Shown here: positions 9,229 through 17,020 of the stretch, one piece after another
Layout: each line of letters begins with the position of its first letter
Numbering within the stretch: position 1 is the stretch's first letter
Translations under genes and position numbers: made by a program
DNA from: Lachnospiraceae bacterium
GTDB taxonomy: Bacteria; Bacillota; Clostridia; Lachnospirales; Lachnospiraceae
Assembly: GCA_016288705.1 (NCBI GenBank)
Contig: JAEELB010000072.1
Span: 1 to 64,000 of the forward strand
DNA: 64,000 bases
Direction: 5' to 3'
The notes under the pieces: generated by a model
The model's database searches: none
Told to the model about the DNA's origin: nothing
The model's input: the letters and a program-made list of their open reading frames with translations, nothing else

Positions 9229-10659
9229 TCAAAGATCGTAATACATGGCAAATTCCGCAGGATGCGGGATCTGTGAGATATGATCCAGATCCCGGCGCTC
9301 GGCCCTGATCATCTGCTTGAGAAGCCTCTCCGGGAAAACGCCTCCCTTAGTCAGGAATTCATTATCCTTTTCAAGGGCATCGATGGCTTCGCCCAGATTC
9401 TTCGGAAGTCCGGAAATCTTCGCCTTTTCCTCATCGGAAAGGTCATAAAGGTTGAAATCATAAGGCCCCCAGCCTTTCTCGTGGGGATCTATCTTCTTTT
9501 GGATCCCGTCGAGCCCGGCCATGAGTATGGCTGAATATGCGTAATACGGATTGCAGGTCGCGTCGGGGTTCCTGAGTTCAAACCTCTTGGTCTCCGGAGT
9601 CTTTGCGTAAGCGGGGATCCTTATGACCGCGCTCCGGTTGGCCATGGCGTATCCTATGGTCACCGGCGCTTCAAAGCCGGGCACAAGCCTCTTGTATGAA
9701 TTCGTGGAGGGATTTGTGATGGCGCATATTGCAGCCGCGTGGGTGAGGAGCCCGCCCATGAACCAGTGCGCCGTATCGCTCAGCTGGGCGTACTTGTCGG
9801 GATCGTAGAATACGGGTTTTCCGTCCTTAAAGAGATGCATGTGCACATGCATACCGCTTCCCGCCTCGCCGGCAAGGGGCTTGGGCATAAAAGTGGCCGT
9901 GCAGCCGTGCTCCATTGCTTCATTCTTGATCACATATTTTGCGGACATGGTGTCATCGGCCAGCTTCAGCATGTCTCCGAGTTCCACCTCTATCTCCATC
10001 TGTCCGCAGCCGCCCACCTCATGATGGTGGTATTTCACATCGATGCCCCAGTCCGCCATGGCGAGACACATCTCGCTTCTCAATGTGTTGTAGATATCCT
10101 GGGGAAGCGTGGTGTGGTATCCCTTTCCATGAGGGACCTGAAACCCGTTATTATTATCGTCCATCTCCGTGACCCAGGGAGCCTGCCGGGCCGCGATCCT
10201 GGAACTGACCGTTCCTCCCTGGATCTCATAACCCACCTCATCGAAGATGTAGAATTCGTATTCGGGCCCTATCCTCATCTCATCCGCGATCCCCAGTTCC
10301 TTCATGTATTCGAGTGCGCGGATGGCGACATTTCTGGGATACTGATCAAAAGGCCTGTTCTCGGGCAGGTCAATGATCCGGACGTCGCCTATCATGGACA
10401 GAGTGGGAACCTCCGTATAATTGTCCACCACCGCCGAATCGAGAACGGGCACAAAGACCATATCGCTGTTTTCAATAGGCGCGTAACCGTAGTTTGAGCC
10501 ATCGAAGCCGATCCCCAGCTCCATGGTGCTTTCCGTGAGCCTTTCCGCGGGTATGGTCAGATGTCTCCACCTGCCCGTAATATCCGTCAGTTTAAAATCC
10601 ACAAACCGGATATCCTGCTCTTTGATCAATGCCCGGATCTCTGCCAGTGTTTTTCCCAT
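9229..10659 (-). CDS. glnA: Glutamine synthetase type I
   Basis: Condenses glutamate and ammonia to glutamine with ATP. Recognised by FGSNYGYAPIENSDM near the N-terminus, the metal/glutamate motif GPEYEFYIFDEVGYE, the HHHEVGGCGQMEIE motif, the ATP motif FMPKPLAGEAGSGMHVH, and NRSAVIRIP. At about 476 residues it is longer than the usual Bacillus-type enzyme. It keeps an NLYDL segment at the place where the enterobacterial enzyme carries its adenylylated tyrosine; whether it is adenylylated is unknown. I chose the Met at 10659 because GGAGGAGG lies just upstream; an upstream in-frame Met at 10713 would overlap the regulator gene. It starts only 28 bases after the response regulator's stop, so the two are probably co-transcribed. 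Confidence 0.93.
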   Translation of the reverse strand: MGKTLAEIRALIKEQDIRFVDFKLTDITGRWRHLTIPAERLTESTMELGIGFDGSNYGYAPIENSDMVFVPVLDSAVVDNYTEVPTLSMIGDVRIIDLPENRPFDQYPRNVAIRALEYMKELGIADEMRIGPEYEFYIFDEVGYEIQGGTVSSRIAARQAPWVTEMDDNNNGFQVPHGKGYHTTLPQDIYNTLRSEMCLAMADWGIDVKYHHHEVGGCGQMEIEVELGDMLKLADDTMSAKYVIKNEAMEHGCTATFMPKPLAGEAGSGMHVHMHLFKDGKPVFYDPDKYAQLSDTAHWFMGGLLTHAAAICAITNPSTNSYKRLVPGFEAPVTIGYAMANRSAVIRIPAYAKTPETKRFELRNPDATCNPYYAYSAILMAGLDGIQKKIDPHEKGWGPYDFNLYDLSDEEKAKISGLPKNLGEAIDALEKDNEFLTKGGVFPERLLKQMIRAERRDLDHISQIPHPAEFAMYYDL

Positions 10660-10687
10660 AGATTGTCCTCCTCCTTGCTTGCCTTTG

Positions 10688-11386
10688 TCACTGTGTCTCA
10701 AATTTATATCCAACCCCCCATATGGTTGAGATCCGCCATTGACCCTTTCCTTCGCCTATCTTTTCCCTGATCCTCTTTATATGGACGTCCACGGTCCTGG
10801 TGTCTCCGCCGAATTCATATCCCCAGATGCTGTCCAGAAGCTGCTCTCTGGAGTAGACGCGGTTGGGGTTCGACGCGAGAAAATACAGGAGTTCTATCTC
10901 CTTTGGAGGCATATCCACGTTTTTGCCCATATACACCACGGAATAGTTCGTCATATTGATCTCAAGATCCTGATAGGATACGCTCTTAACGTCGTCATCC
11001 TCCGACTCCCGGCGGTTCATCCCCGAACGTCTCAGCAGCGCCTTGACTCTGGCCACAAGCTCCTTTGAATCGAAAGGCTTTTCCATATAATCGTCCGCGC
11101 CCAGTTCGAGTCCCAGCACCTTGTCGAAGATCTCTCCCTTTGCGGACAGCATGATGATCGGGATGACGGAATCCTTTCTCACCCTTCTCAGGACCTCATA
11201 ACCGTCTATGCCCGGAAGCATCACATCCAGTATCATCAGTTCCGGGGAAAATCTCTTAAGCTCCGCGAGGGCGGACTCCCCGTCTCCCGATGTCTTTACT
11301 TCAAAGCATTCCTTTGTAAGGTAGAGAGAGATGAGTTCCGCGATATTTTCATCATCATCTACCACAAGTATCCTCTGCTTTCCCAT
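10688..11386 (-). CDS. OmpR/PhoB-family response regulator
   Basis: 232 residues. The receiver domain (1-120) has the acidic pocket VVDDDEN, the phosphoacceptor in LMILDVMLPGIDGYE, and the switch residues MLSAKG and MEKPFD. A winged-helix DNA-binding domain follows (about 135-230: MPPKEIELLYFLASNPNRVY, GDTRTVDVHIKRIREKIG, WGVGYKFE). All key residues are intact, so it should be a phosphorylation-controlled transcription factor. The cognate kinase is probably that at 4746-6167, which is not adjacent here. It stands between mutS2 and glnA on the minus strand with glnA following after 28 bases, so it may regulate, or simply share a transcript with, glutamine synthetase. Confidence 0.92.
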   Translation of the reverse strand: MGKQRILVVDDDENIAELISLYLTKECFEVKTSGDGESALAELKRFSPELMILDVMLPGIDGYEVLRRVRKDSVIPIIMLSAKGEIFDKVLGLELGADDYMEKPFDSKELVARVKALLRRSGMNRRESEDDDVKSVSYQDLEINMTNYSVVYMGKNVDMPPKEIELLYFLASNPNRVYSREQLLDSIWGYEFGGDTRTVDVHIKRIREKIGEGKGQWRISTIWGVGYKFETQ

Positions 11387-11468
11387 CTTTTCTCCCTCTG
11401 TGCGTGAAGCAGCCGGGCTGCGGCGTAGTTCGTAACGTCTCCGGATAGCTGATCCGAAGGGATTAGCC

Positions 11469-13631
11469 TCAGATCCGCACTACAGTCACTCCCGCATCCC
11501 CTTCGCCGTAACCGGCCTCGGAGAAGCTCTTCACGCTTTTGTTTTTTTTCAGGTGTTCCCTGACCGCTTTTCTCAGTATACCATTTCCCTTGCCGTGTAT
11601 CACCCTTACGGGACTCATGTTCGCAAGGACGCAGTCGTCGATATACTTCGACAGCGCTGCTATAGCGTCGTCCGAATTCATGCCTGTGAGATTGATCTCG
11701 GAAGAGGTGTTGAGAGCCTTGTCCCTTCTGATGGAGGATACCCTTCCCCTCTTTTGCTTCCTGTCAGGTCTGTCGGGAACGAGATCCTTAAGCTCCACCT
11801 CAACGTCAATGAGACCGCATCTGATGGTGAGCCGTCCTCTTTTGTCGGGAGACGTGACCACCACGCCCCTCATGTTTGAGGGCACTGCCTTCACCTGGGT
11901 CCCCGGAATGGCTTCCTCCGGTTTCATAAGCTTATGGGAAGGCTCTTTTATTACTGTTTCCTTCTCTTCCGCCTTTCCCCGTTTCTTCTTTTCACCCTTC
12001 TCTTTTTCCAGCTCGGCCCGCTCTCTTGCGATCTCCTCTCTTTCCTTCTCCAGCTCCTTCCGGACGCTTTCAAGTTCCGACACCACTGTTTCAAAGCTCT
12101 TTTCGTCGTCGTCCATCTTCTTTACGGCTTCCCTCAATATGTAGTCGGGAAGTCCCAGCCTCCCGGAGATGGCAAAGGCGTTGCTCTTTCCGGGAACGCC
12201 GGTGAGCAGCCTGTAGGTCGGACTGAGCGTAGTCTCGTCGAATTCACAAGAGGCGTTCATTATCCCTTTAGTCTTCAGCGCGTAGAGCTTGAGTTCCGAG
12301 AAATGCGTGGTCGCCATGGTCCTGACGCGCCTCAGGTGAAAATTGTCCAGAAGCGCCATGGCCAGGGCCGCCCCCTCTTCAGGATCCGTGCCGGCTCCGG
12401 GCTCGTCGAACAGGCAAAGGCTGTCGATGTCCGAAGTTTTCAGTATCTCCACGATATTCCTCATGTGTCCCGAAAAAGTGGAAAGGTTCTGATCTATGCT
12501 CTGCTCGTCGCCTATGTCCGCATATACCTCCTTAAACACAAACAGTTCCGATCCTCCGGACGCGGGAATATGCATTCCCGCCTGCGCCATAAGGGTCAGA
12601 ACTCCCACGGTCTTCAGGGAAACCGTTTTTCCTCCGGTATTGGGCCCGGTGATGATGAGCATATCCCACTCGTCTCCCAAGGTAACATCTATGGGGACCG
12701 CTGTCTGGGGATCAAGGAGAGGATGTCTGGCCCTTTTCAGCCTTATCACCCTTTCCCCGGTGATCACGGGTCTCATCGCGTTTTCTTCGAGAGCAAGTCT
12801 GGCCTTTGCGAAACTCAGATCAAGCTTTGCCATGAGTTCCTGATCGGCGGCCAGTTCCGCGGTGTGATCCGAAAGCCTGTAGGAGAGGTCCATGAGTATC
12901 CTCTCCTCCTCGTCCTGCTCCTTTATCTTGAGGACGCTTATCTCATTATTGATATCTACTACCGACGCAGGTTCTATGAAAAAAGTGGATCCGGATGCGC
13001 TCTGGTCATGGACCATTCCCGGAACCCTTGATTTGTATTCGCTCTTGACGGGAACACAGTACCTCATCCCCCTCTGGGTGATGACCGGCTCCATCAGATA
13101 TTCCCGCTCCCTGCCCGTGATAAACCTGTTCAGGGCGTTCCTCACCTTTTCATAAGCCGCCTTAAGCTCCCTCCGGATCGAACGGAGAGTGTCCGATGCC
13201 TCATCCCTGATGCCTCCGTCGGGATCTATGCAGCGTCTTATATCGAGACGGATCTCTTTAAGGGGCCACAGACCTTCAAAATACGGAGTCAGGGAATCCT
13301 CCCCCGCATTCCTGGACCATTCTCTCAGAGTCATGGCCCTCTCCAGCATTTCACTCACTGTCAGAAGTTCGGCCGAAGACAGGGAGGCCTCCGCTCTGAG
13401 CCTTGCCGTGATCTCTTTCAGATCCACGCATCCCGCAAAGGACACGTTCCCCTGGTTAAAGATGCGGTTCACGGCGTCTGCGGTCTCTTTTTGGGCTCTC
13501 TCCACCGGGAGCCTTTCATCCATGGGCAAAAGCTCCCTGCACAGTGCCTTTCCGGGATCGGAATCCGCATGTTTGCAGAGCCTGTCTATCACCTTATCAT
13601 ATTCCAGTGTTTTCAGTACTTTAGAGTTCAT
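11469..13631 (-). CDS. mutS2: MutS2 ATPase/endonuclease-type protein with Smr domain
   Basis: 720 residues, somewhat shorter than the usual 780. It has the MutS core and clamp, the Walker A IITGPNTGGKTVSLKTVG, Walker B SLCLFDEPGAGTDPEEGAAL, a long charged coiled coil (about 510-560, rich in E, K and R), a KOW-like region and a C-terminal Smr domain with VIHGKGNGILRKAVREHLKK. MutS2 suppresses recombination and in Bacillus acts on collided ribosomes. The Smr motif usually written LDLRG reads INLTG here, so the acidic residue linked to nuclease activity is an asparagine. I recall similar changes in other Clostridia. Its start lies 3 bases after the stop of the LytTR gene, so the two are translationally close. 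Confidence 0.92.
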   Translation of the reverse strand: MNSKVLKTLEYDKVIDRLCKHADSDPGKALCRELLPMDERLPVERAQKETADAVNRIFNQGNVSFAGCVDLKEITARLRAEASLSSAELLTVSEMLERAMTLREWSRNAGEDSLTPYFEGLWPLKEIRLDIRRCIDPDGGIRDEASDTLRSIRRELKAAYEKVRNALNRFITGREREYLMEPVITQRGMRYCVPVKSEYKSRVPGMVHDQSASGSTFFIEPASVVDINNEISVLKIKEQDEEERILMDLSYRLSDHTAELAADQELMAKLDLSFAKARLALEENAMRPVITGERVIRLKRARHPLLDPQTAVPIDVTLGDEWDMLIITGPNTGGKTVSLKTVGVLTLMAQAGMHIPASGGSELFVFKEVYADIGDEQSIDQNLSTFSGHMRNIVEILKTSDIDSLCLFDEPGAGTDPEEGAALAMALLDNFHLRRVRTMATTHFSELKLYALKTKGIMNASCEFDETTLSPTYRLLTGVPGKSNAFAISGRLGLPDYILREAVKKMDDDEKSFETVVSELESVRKELEKEREEIARERAELEKEKGEKKKRGKAEEKETVIKEPSHKLMKPEEAIPGTQVKAVPSNMRGVVVTSPDKRGRLTIRCGLIDVEVELKDLVPDRPDRKQKRGRVSSIRRDKALNTSSEINLTGMNSDDAIAALSKYIDDCVLANMSPVRVIHGKGNGILRKAVREHLKKNKSVKSFSEAGYGEGDAGVTVVRI

Positions 13632-13634
13632 TTT

Positions 13635-14384
13635 TCAGATCTCATTATACCTCTTTTGTTTCCTGTATTCCATCAGCATTCTCCTCACCTTGGAAGCGCG
13701 CCTCCTCGGAACAGGCAGGCATACCCCGTTTTTCAGGGTGATGTATTCCCTTTCGATCCTGGTCACATAATCCGGATTTACGGAAAAACTCTGTGAAACA
13801 CAAATAAAACCGATCTCCTGGAAGGGAGCTGACACCCGGCCCATGCTGCCCACCGCAGTGAGGATATTATTATCCTTTACCATGTGCAGCTCTACCCTGT
13901 TTCTCCTCCCGGGCATCGTGCTCAGATACAGCACCTCGGCGCAGGCCACCAGCTCATCCGTTCTGTCCTCGGTCCTGAAGGGAACGAAATGTATCCCGGC
14001 CCACTTTTTTCTGTACAAAAAATAAGCTTCCAGCAGTTCTGCAAGCCCTGATGCCTTCTCTCTGTCTATTATTCCAAAACAATGTGTCTGATTGATGATT
14101 CGGACAGGATCTTCATTTTCCCGGATCATAATGATCCTGGTATTCTTGTATTGCTGCCACAGATGCTTGCCGATAGAGAATCCTGCTCCCCCCTCCAGGT
14201 ACGCTTCAAGTATCACCAGATCGTAGTTCTCATGCGCTTTGAGAAATGAGACCGACGTAGTATACATATGTATGGCGAGCCTTCTAAAAGGACCGGTATA
14301 TTCGGTATTGTATATGGTTTCTATTATCTTTGATACTTTTCTGCAGTTCTCAGCGTCCTCAAGGCATACCGCTGCCTTCAGCAC
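13635..14384 (-). CDS. LytTR-family regulator with a degenerate receiver domain
   Basis: 249 residues. The N-terminal half has the length and fold pattern of a receiver domain, but the normal phosphoacceptor context (FLDxxMPxxDG) reads VILEAYLEGGAG, so glutamate replaces aspartate, and the acidic pocket is incomplete (CLEDAEN). The C-terminal about 100 residues are a LytTR DNA-binding domain: EVLYLSTMPGRRNRVELHM, FICVSQSFSVNPDYVTRI, and EYITLKNGVCLPVPRRRASK. Such a protein would probably bind DNA without phosphorylation control. Start is GTG, with only a distant purine-rich stretch upstream. It sits immediately upstream of mutS2. No kinase, quorum peptide or transporter lies nearby. Confidence 0.8.
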   Translation of the reverse strand: MLKAAVCLEDAENCRKVSKIIETIYNTEYTGPFRRLAIHMYTTSVSFLKAHENYDLVILEAYLEGGAGFSIGKHLWQQYKNTRIIMIRENEDPVRIINQTHCFGIIDREKASGLAELLEAYFLYRKKWAGIHFVPFRTEDRTDELVACAEVLYLSTMPGRRNRVELHMVKDNNILTAVGSMGRVSAPFQEIGFICVSQSFSVNPDYVTRIEREYITLKNGVCLPVPRRRASKVRRMLMEYRKQKRYNEI

Positions 14385-14456
14385 GTTGCATTACGCCCCC
14401 TCTCCTGTTTTCCCCATTTTTTTGACGAACGCCCTTTAAACCGGTTTCTCCCCCTG

Positions 14457-15149
14457 TCAGGTCGATACCGGATTGAAAACTCTGTCAAAATCCCTGATAT
14501 TTCCTGCTATATCCCCACCGAACACCGCCGTGCCGGCCACGATGACCTCAGCCCCCGCATCCAGCACACGTTTGACATTCTGCGCCTTAATCCCGCCGTC
14601 AACCTCTATCAGGCAGCGGGACCCTGCCTCATCCCTGAGCCTGACGGCTTCCCTTATCCTTTCATCGGATTCCGGAAGATACGCCTGTCCCCCAAACCCC
14701 GGTTCCACGGTCATGATGAGCAGCAGATCAAGGTCCCTTATATAGGGAGTTACGTCGGAAACGGGAGTCCCGGGTTTTACGGACAATCCCGCGAGACACC
14801 CCAGATCGTGGATGCTCTCTATATCCTTCCCCACGTCTCCCGAAGCTTCCATGTGAATGGTGATAAGATCCGCCCCTGAATCGGCGAAGGCTTTGATATA
14901 TCTGCCGGGATCCGTGATCATCAAATGAGCGTCAATGAACAGCTCCGGATCCTTTCTCACCGAGGCCAGAACCGGCATACCAAAGGAGATGGACGGCACA
15001 AAGTGGCCGTCCATCACATCGAAATGCACATACCTCACGCCATTATCCTTGAGTTCTCCCAGCTGGACGCCCAATTTCAGAAAATCGGCGGCCAAAATGG
15101 AAGGGGCAAGGAGCGGCGGTTTTCCGGGAAATCTTTTTTTATCCATCAT
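14457..15149 (-). CDS. rpe: Ribulose-phosphate 3-epimerase
   Basis: Interconverts ribulose-5-phosphate and xylulose-5-phosphate in the pentose phosphate pathway. A TIM-barrel with LLAPSILAADFLKLG, the metal-binding FDVMDGHFVPSISFG, IDAHLMI, MTVEPGFGGQAYLP and EVDGGI, all canonical. A longer frame reaches 15215, but that start lies inside the transketolase gene. I prefer the ATG pair at 15149/15146 because AAGG precedes it and it follows the transketolase stop by 16 bases. It forms a cluster with both transketolase halves, which use xylulose-5-phosphate. Confidence 0.93.
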   Translation of the reverse strand: MMDKKRFPGKPPLLAPSILAADFLKLGVQLGELKDNGVRYVHFDVMDGHFVPSISFGMPVLASVRKDPELFIDAHLMITDPGRYIKAFADSGADLITIHMEASGDVGKDIESIHDLGCLAGLSVKPGTPVSDVTPYIRDLDLLLIMTVEPGFGGQAYLPESDERIREAVRLRDEAGSRCLIEVDGGIKAQNVKRVLDAGAEVIVAGTAVFGGDIAGNIRDFDRVFNPVST

Positions 15150-15165
15150 CTGCCTTCGTATCCGC

Positions 15166-16110
15166 TTATTTCCCAAGGAATTTCCTGACAGTCTCATAAA
15201 CACCCTGACCGTCAAAGCCGTATTTTTTGATCAGGTCGCCGGCGCTTCCGGACTCGCCGAACTCGTCTCTCACGCCTATGCGGTACACCTTTGTGGGCGC
15301 GTCTTCGGAAAGAGCCTCGCATACCGCGCTGCCCAGACCGCCTATAATGCTGTGCTCTTCGGCCGTCACCACCATTCCGGTCTTGCGGGCGCTGTTCACC
15401 ACAAGTTCACGGTCCAGAGGCTTGATGGTCGCGATATTGATTATCTCTGCATCGATCCCGGCGTCCTTCAGCATTTCAGCCGCATCGATGGCCGCAGCCA
15501 CCAGGATGCCCGTGGCAAATATGGACACATCCTTGCCTTCCTTTATGATGGAGCCCTTCCCCAGTTCGAATTTGTATCCGGGAAGCTTGTCCGTGACCAC
15601 GGGAACCGCTGCTCTTCCGAACCTCATATACACAGGGCCGTTGTGTTCAAGCGCGGCCTTTACCGCCACTATGGATTCCGCATAATCCGCAGGAGAGATG
15701 ACGGTCATCCCGGGAAGCGCTCTCATGAGGGCAATATCCTCAAGGGCCTGGTGGGATGCGCCGTCCTCGCCCACCGTCACACCGGCGTGTGTTCCGCCGA
15801 TCTTTACATTGAGCCTGGGATAAGCCACCGAATTCCTGATCTGATCGTAGTTTCTTCCGGTGGCAAATACCGCAAAGGAGCTGATGACGGGGATCTTGCC
15901 GGTAGTCGCAAGTCCTGCGGCTATGCCCGTCATATCCGCCTCTGCCACGCCGCAATCCACGAATCTCTCGGGATGCGCCTTCTTAAACTGTCCGGTCTTT
16001 GTGGAGCCCGCAAGGTCTGCGTCCAGCACCACCATGTCCGGGAATTCGTCCGCCCATTTCACAAGGGCGTCGCCGTAACCTTCTCTGGTTGCCTTTTTCA
16101 CTATATCCAT
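15166..16110 (-). CDS. tktB: Transketolase, C-terminal (pyrimidine and C-terminal domain) subunit
   Basis: 314 residues, matching the second half of transketolase as a separate polypeptide. Motifs include VLDADLAGSTKT, DCGVAEADMTGIAAGLATTG (with the conserved glutamate that activates thiamine pyrophosphate), FAVFATGRNYDQIRNSVAY, GGTHAGVTVGEDGASHQALE and VISPADYAES. It pairs with the N-terminal subunit encoded just upstream (63-base gap) to transfer two-carbon units between sugar phosphates. Split transketolases are common in Clostridia and archaea. Downstream is rpe, 16 bases away, so the three form a pentose phosphate operon. Confidence 0.92.
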   Translation of the reverse strand: MDIVKKATREGYGDALVKWADEFPDMVVLDADLAGSTKTGQFKKAHPERFVDCGVAEADMTGIAAGLATTGKIPVISSFAVFATGRNYDQIRNSVAYPRLNVKIGGTHAGVTVGEDGASHQALEDIALMRALPGMTVISPADYAESIVAVKAALEHNGPVYMRFGRAAVPVVTDKLPGYKFELGKGSIIKEGKDVSIFATGILVAAAIDAAEMLKDAGIDAEIINIATIKPLDRELVVNSARKTGMVVTAEEHSIIGGLGSAVCEALSEDAPTKVYRIGVRDEFGESGSAGDLIKKYGFDGQGVYETVRKFLGK

Positions 16111-16173
16111 TATGATCCTCCATTTCTGCCCTTGCCTCCACCTGAGGCAGGTGCGCGGGTATCTTCCTTCTTG

Positions 16174-17007
16174 TCAGCCTATTGCCTGCTCCACCTTGTC
16201 CAGATCCTGCATGGCGATATCATACTGCTCCTTGTTGGGAGCCTTTCCATGCCAGCCTGCCTGACCTTCCATATAGGAAATGTCCTTGCCCTTTGTAGTC
16301 TTTGCAATGATGGCGGTGGGCTTTCCCTTGGTCTCACGGGCTTCGTTGAACGCCTTCTCCATCTGTGAAAAGTCGTGGCCGTCGATATTGATCACGTGGA
16401 AATTGAATGCTTCAAACTTCTTGTCGATGGGATAGGGCGAGCACACCTCGGAGATGGCTCCGTCTATCTGGTAGTTATTGTTGTCCACTATGACGCAGAG
16501 GTTGTCCAGCTCGTGCGCACCCGCGAACATTGCAGCCTCCCAGAGCTGGCCTTCCTGAAGCTCTCCGTCTCCGGTCATTGTATAGACCCGGTAGGAAGCA
16601 TTGTCCATCTTTCCCGCTACAGCCATTCCCACTGCTGCGGAGATGCCCTGTCCCAGAGAGCCCGTAGACATGTCCACTCCGGGCACTTCGTTCATGTTGG
16701 GATGTCCCTGAAGGTAGGACCCCAGATGACGAAGGGTCTTAAGATCCTCCACCGGGAAATAACCCCTGTTGGCAAGGGCGGCGTAAAGTCCCGGCGCCGC
16801 ATGTCCTTTCGAAAGCACGAATCTGTCCCTGTCCTTCTTTTTGGGGTCCTTGGGATCAAGGTTCTTCATCTCGGCGAAATAAAGATACGTCAGGATATCG
16901 GCTGCTGAAAGGGATCCTCCCGGATGCCCGGCCTGAGCGCCGTATACCCCCTCGATAATGCCGCGCCTGACCTTTACTGCGGTTTTCTTAAGTTCGAGTT
17001 CAGTCAT
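16174..17007 (-). CDS. tktA: Transketolase, N-terminal (thiamine pyrophosphate-binding) subunit
   Basis: 277 residues, the first half of transketolase. AQAGHPGGSLSAADILTYL, LSKGHAAPGLYAALA, GSLGQGISAAVGMA, and the cofactor-binding stretch TGDGELQEGQLWEAA followed by VDNNNYQIDG are intact. The ATG has GGAAGGAG upstream. It begins 13 bases after the stop of the LeuA-AraC fusion gene on the same strand, so a read-through transcript from leuA is possible. It works with the next gene, which encodes the other half of the enzyme. Confidence 0.92.
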   Translation of the reverse strand: MTELELKKTAVKVRRGIIEGVYGAQAGHPGGSLSAADILTYLYFAEMKNLDPKDPKKKDRDRFVLSKGHAAPGLYAALANRGYFPVEDLKTLRHLGSYLQGHPNMNEVPGVDMSTGSLGQGISAAVGMAVAGKMDNASYRVYTMTGDGELQEGQLWEAAMFAGAHELDNLCVIVDNNNYQIDGAISEVCSPYPIDKKFEAFNFHVINIDGHDFSQMEKAFNEARETKGKPTAIIAKTTKGKDISYMEGQAGWHGKAPNKEQYDIAMQDLDKVEQAIG

Positions 17008-17020
17008 GTCTTCTCCTTCC

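Noticed and set aside
11934..13031. 365-codon plus-strand open frame opposite mutS2
   Set aside because: mutS2 is complete with its motifs on the minus strand; the plus frame has no recognisable domain or start signal.
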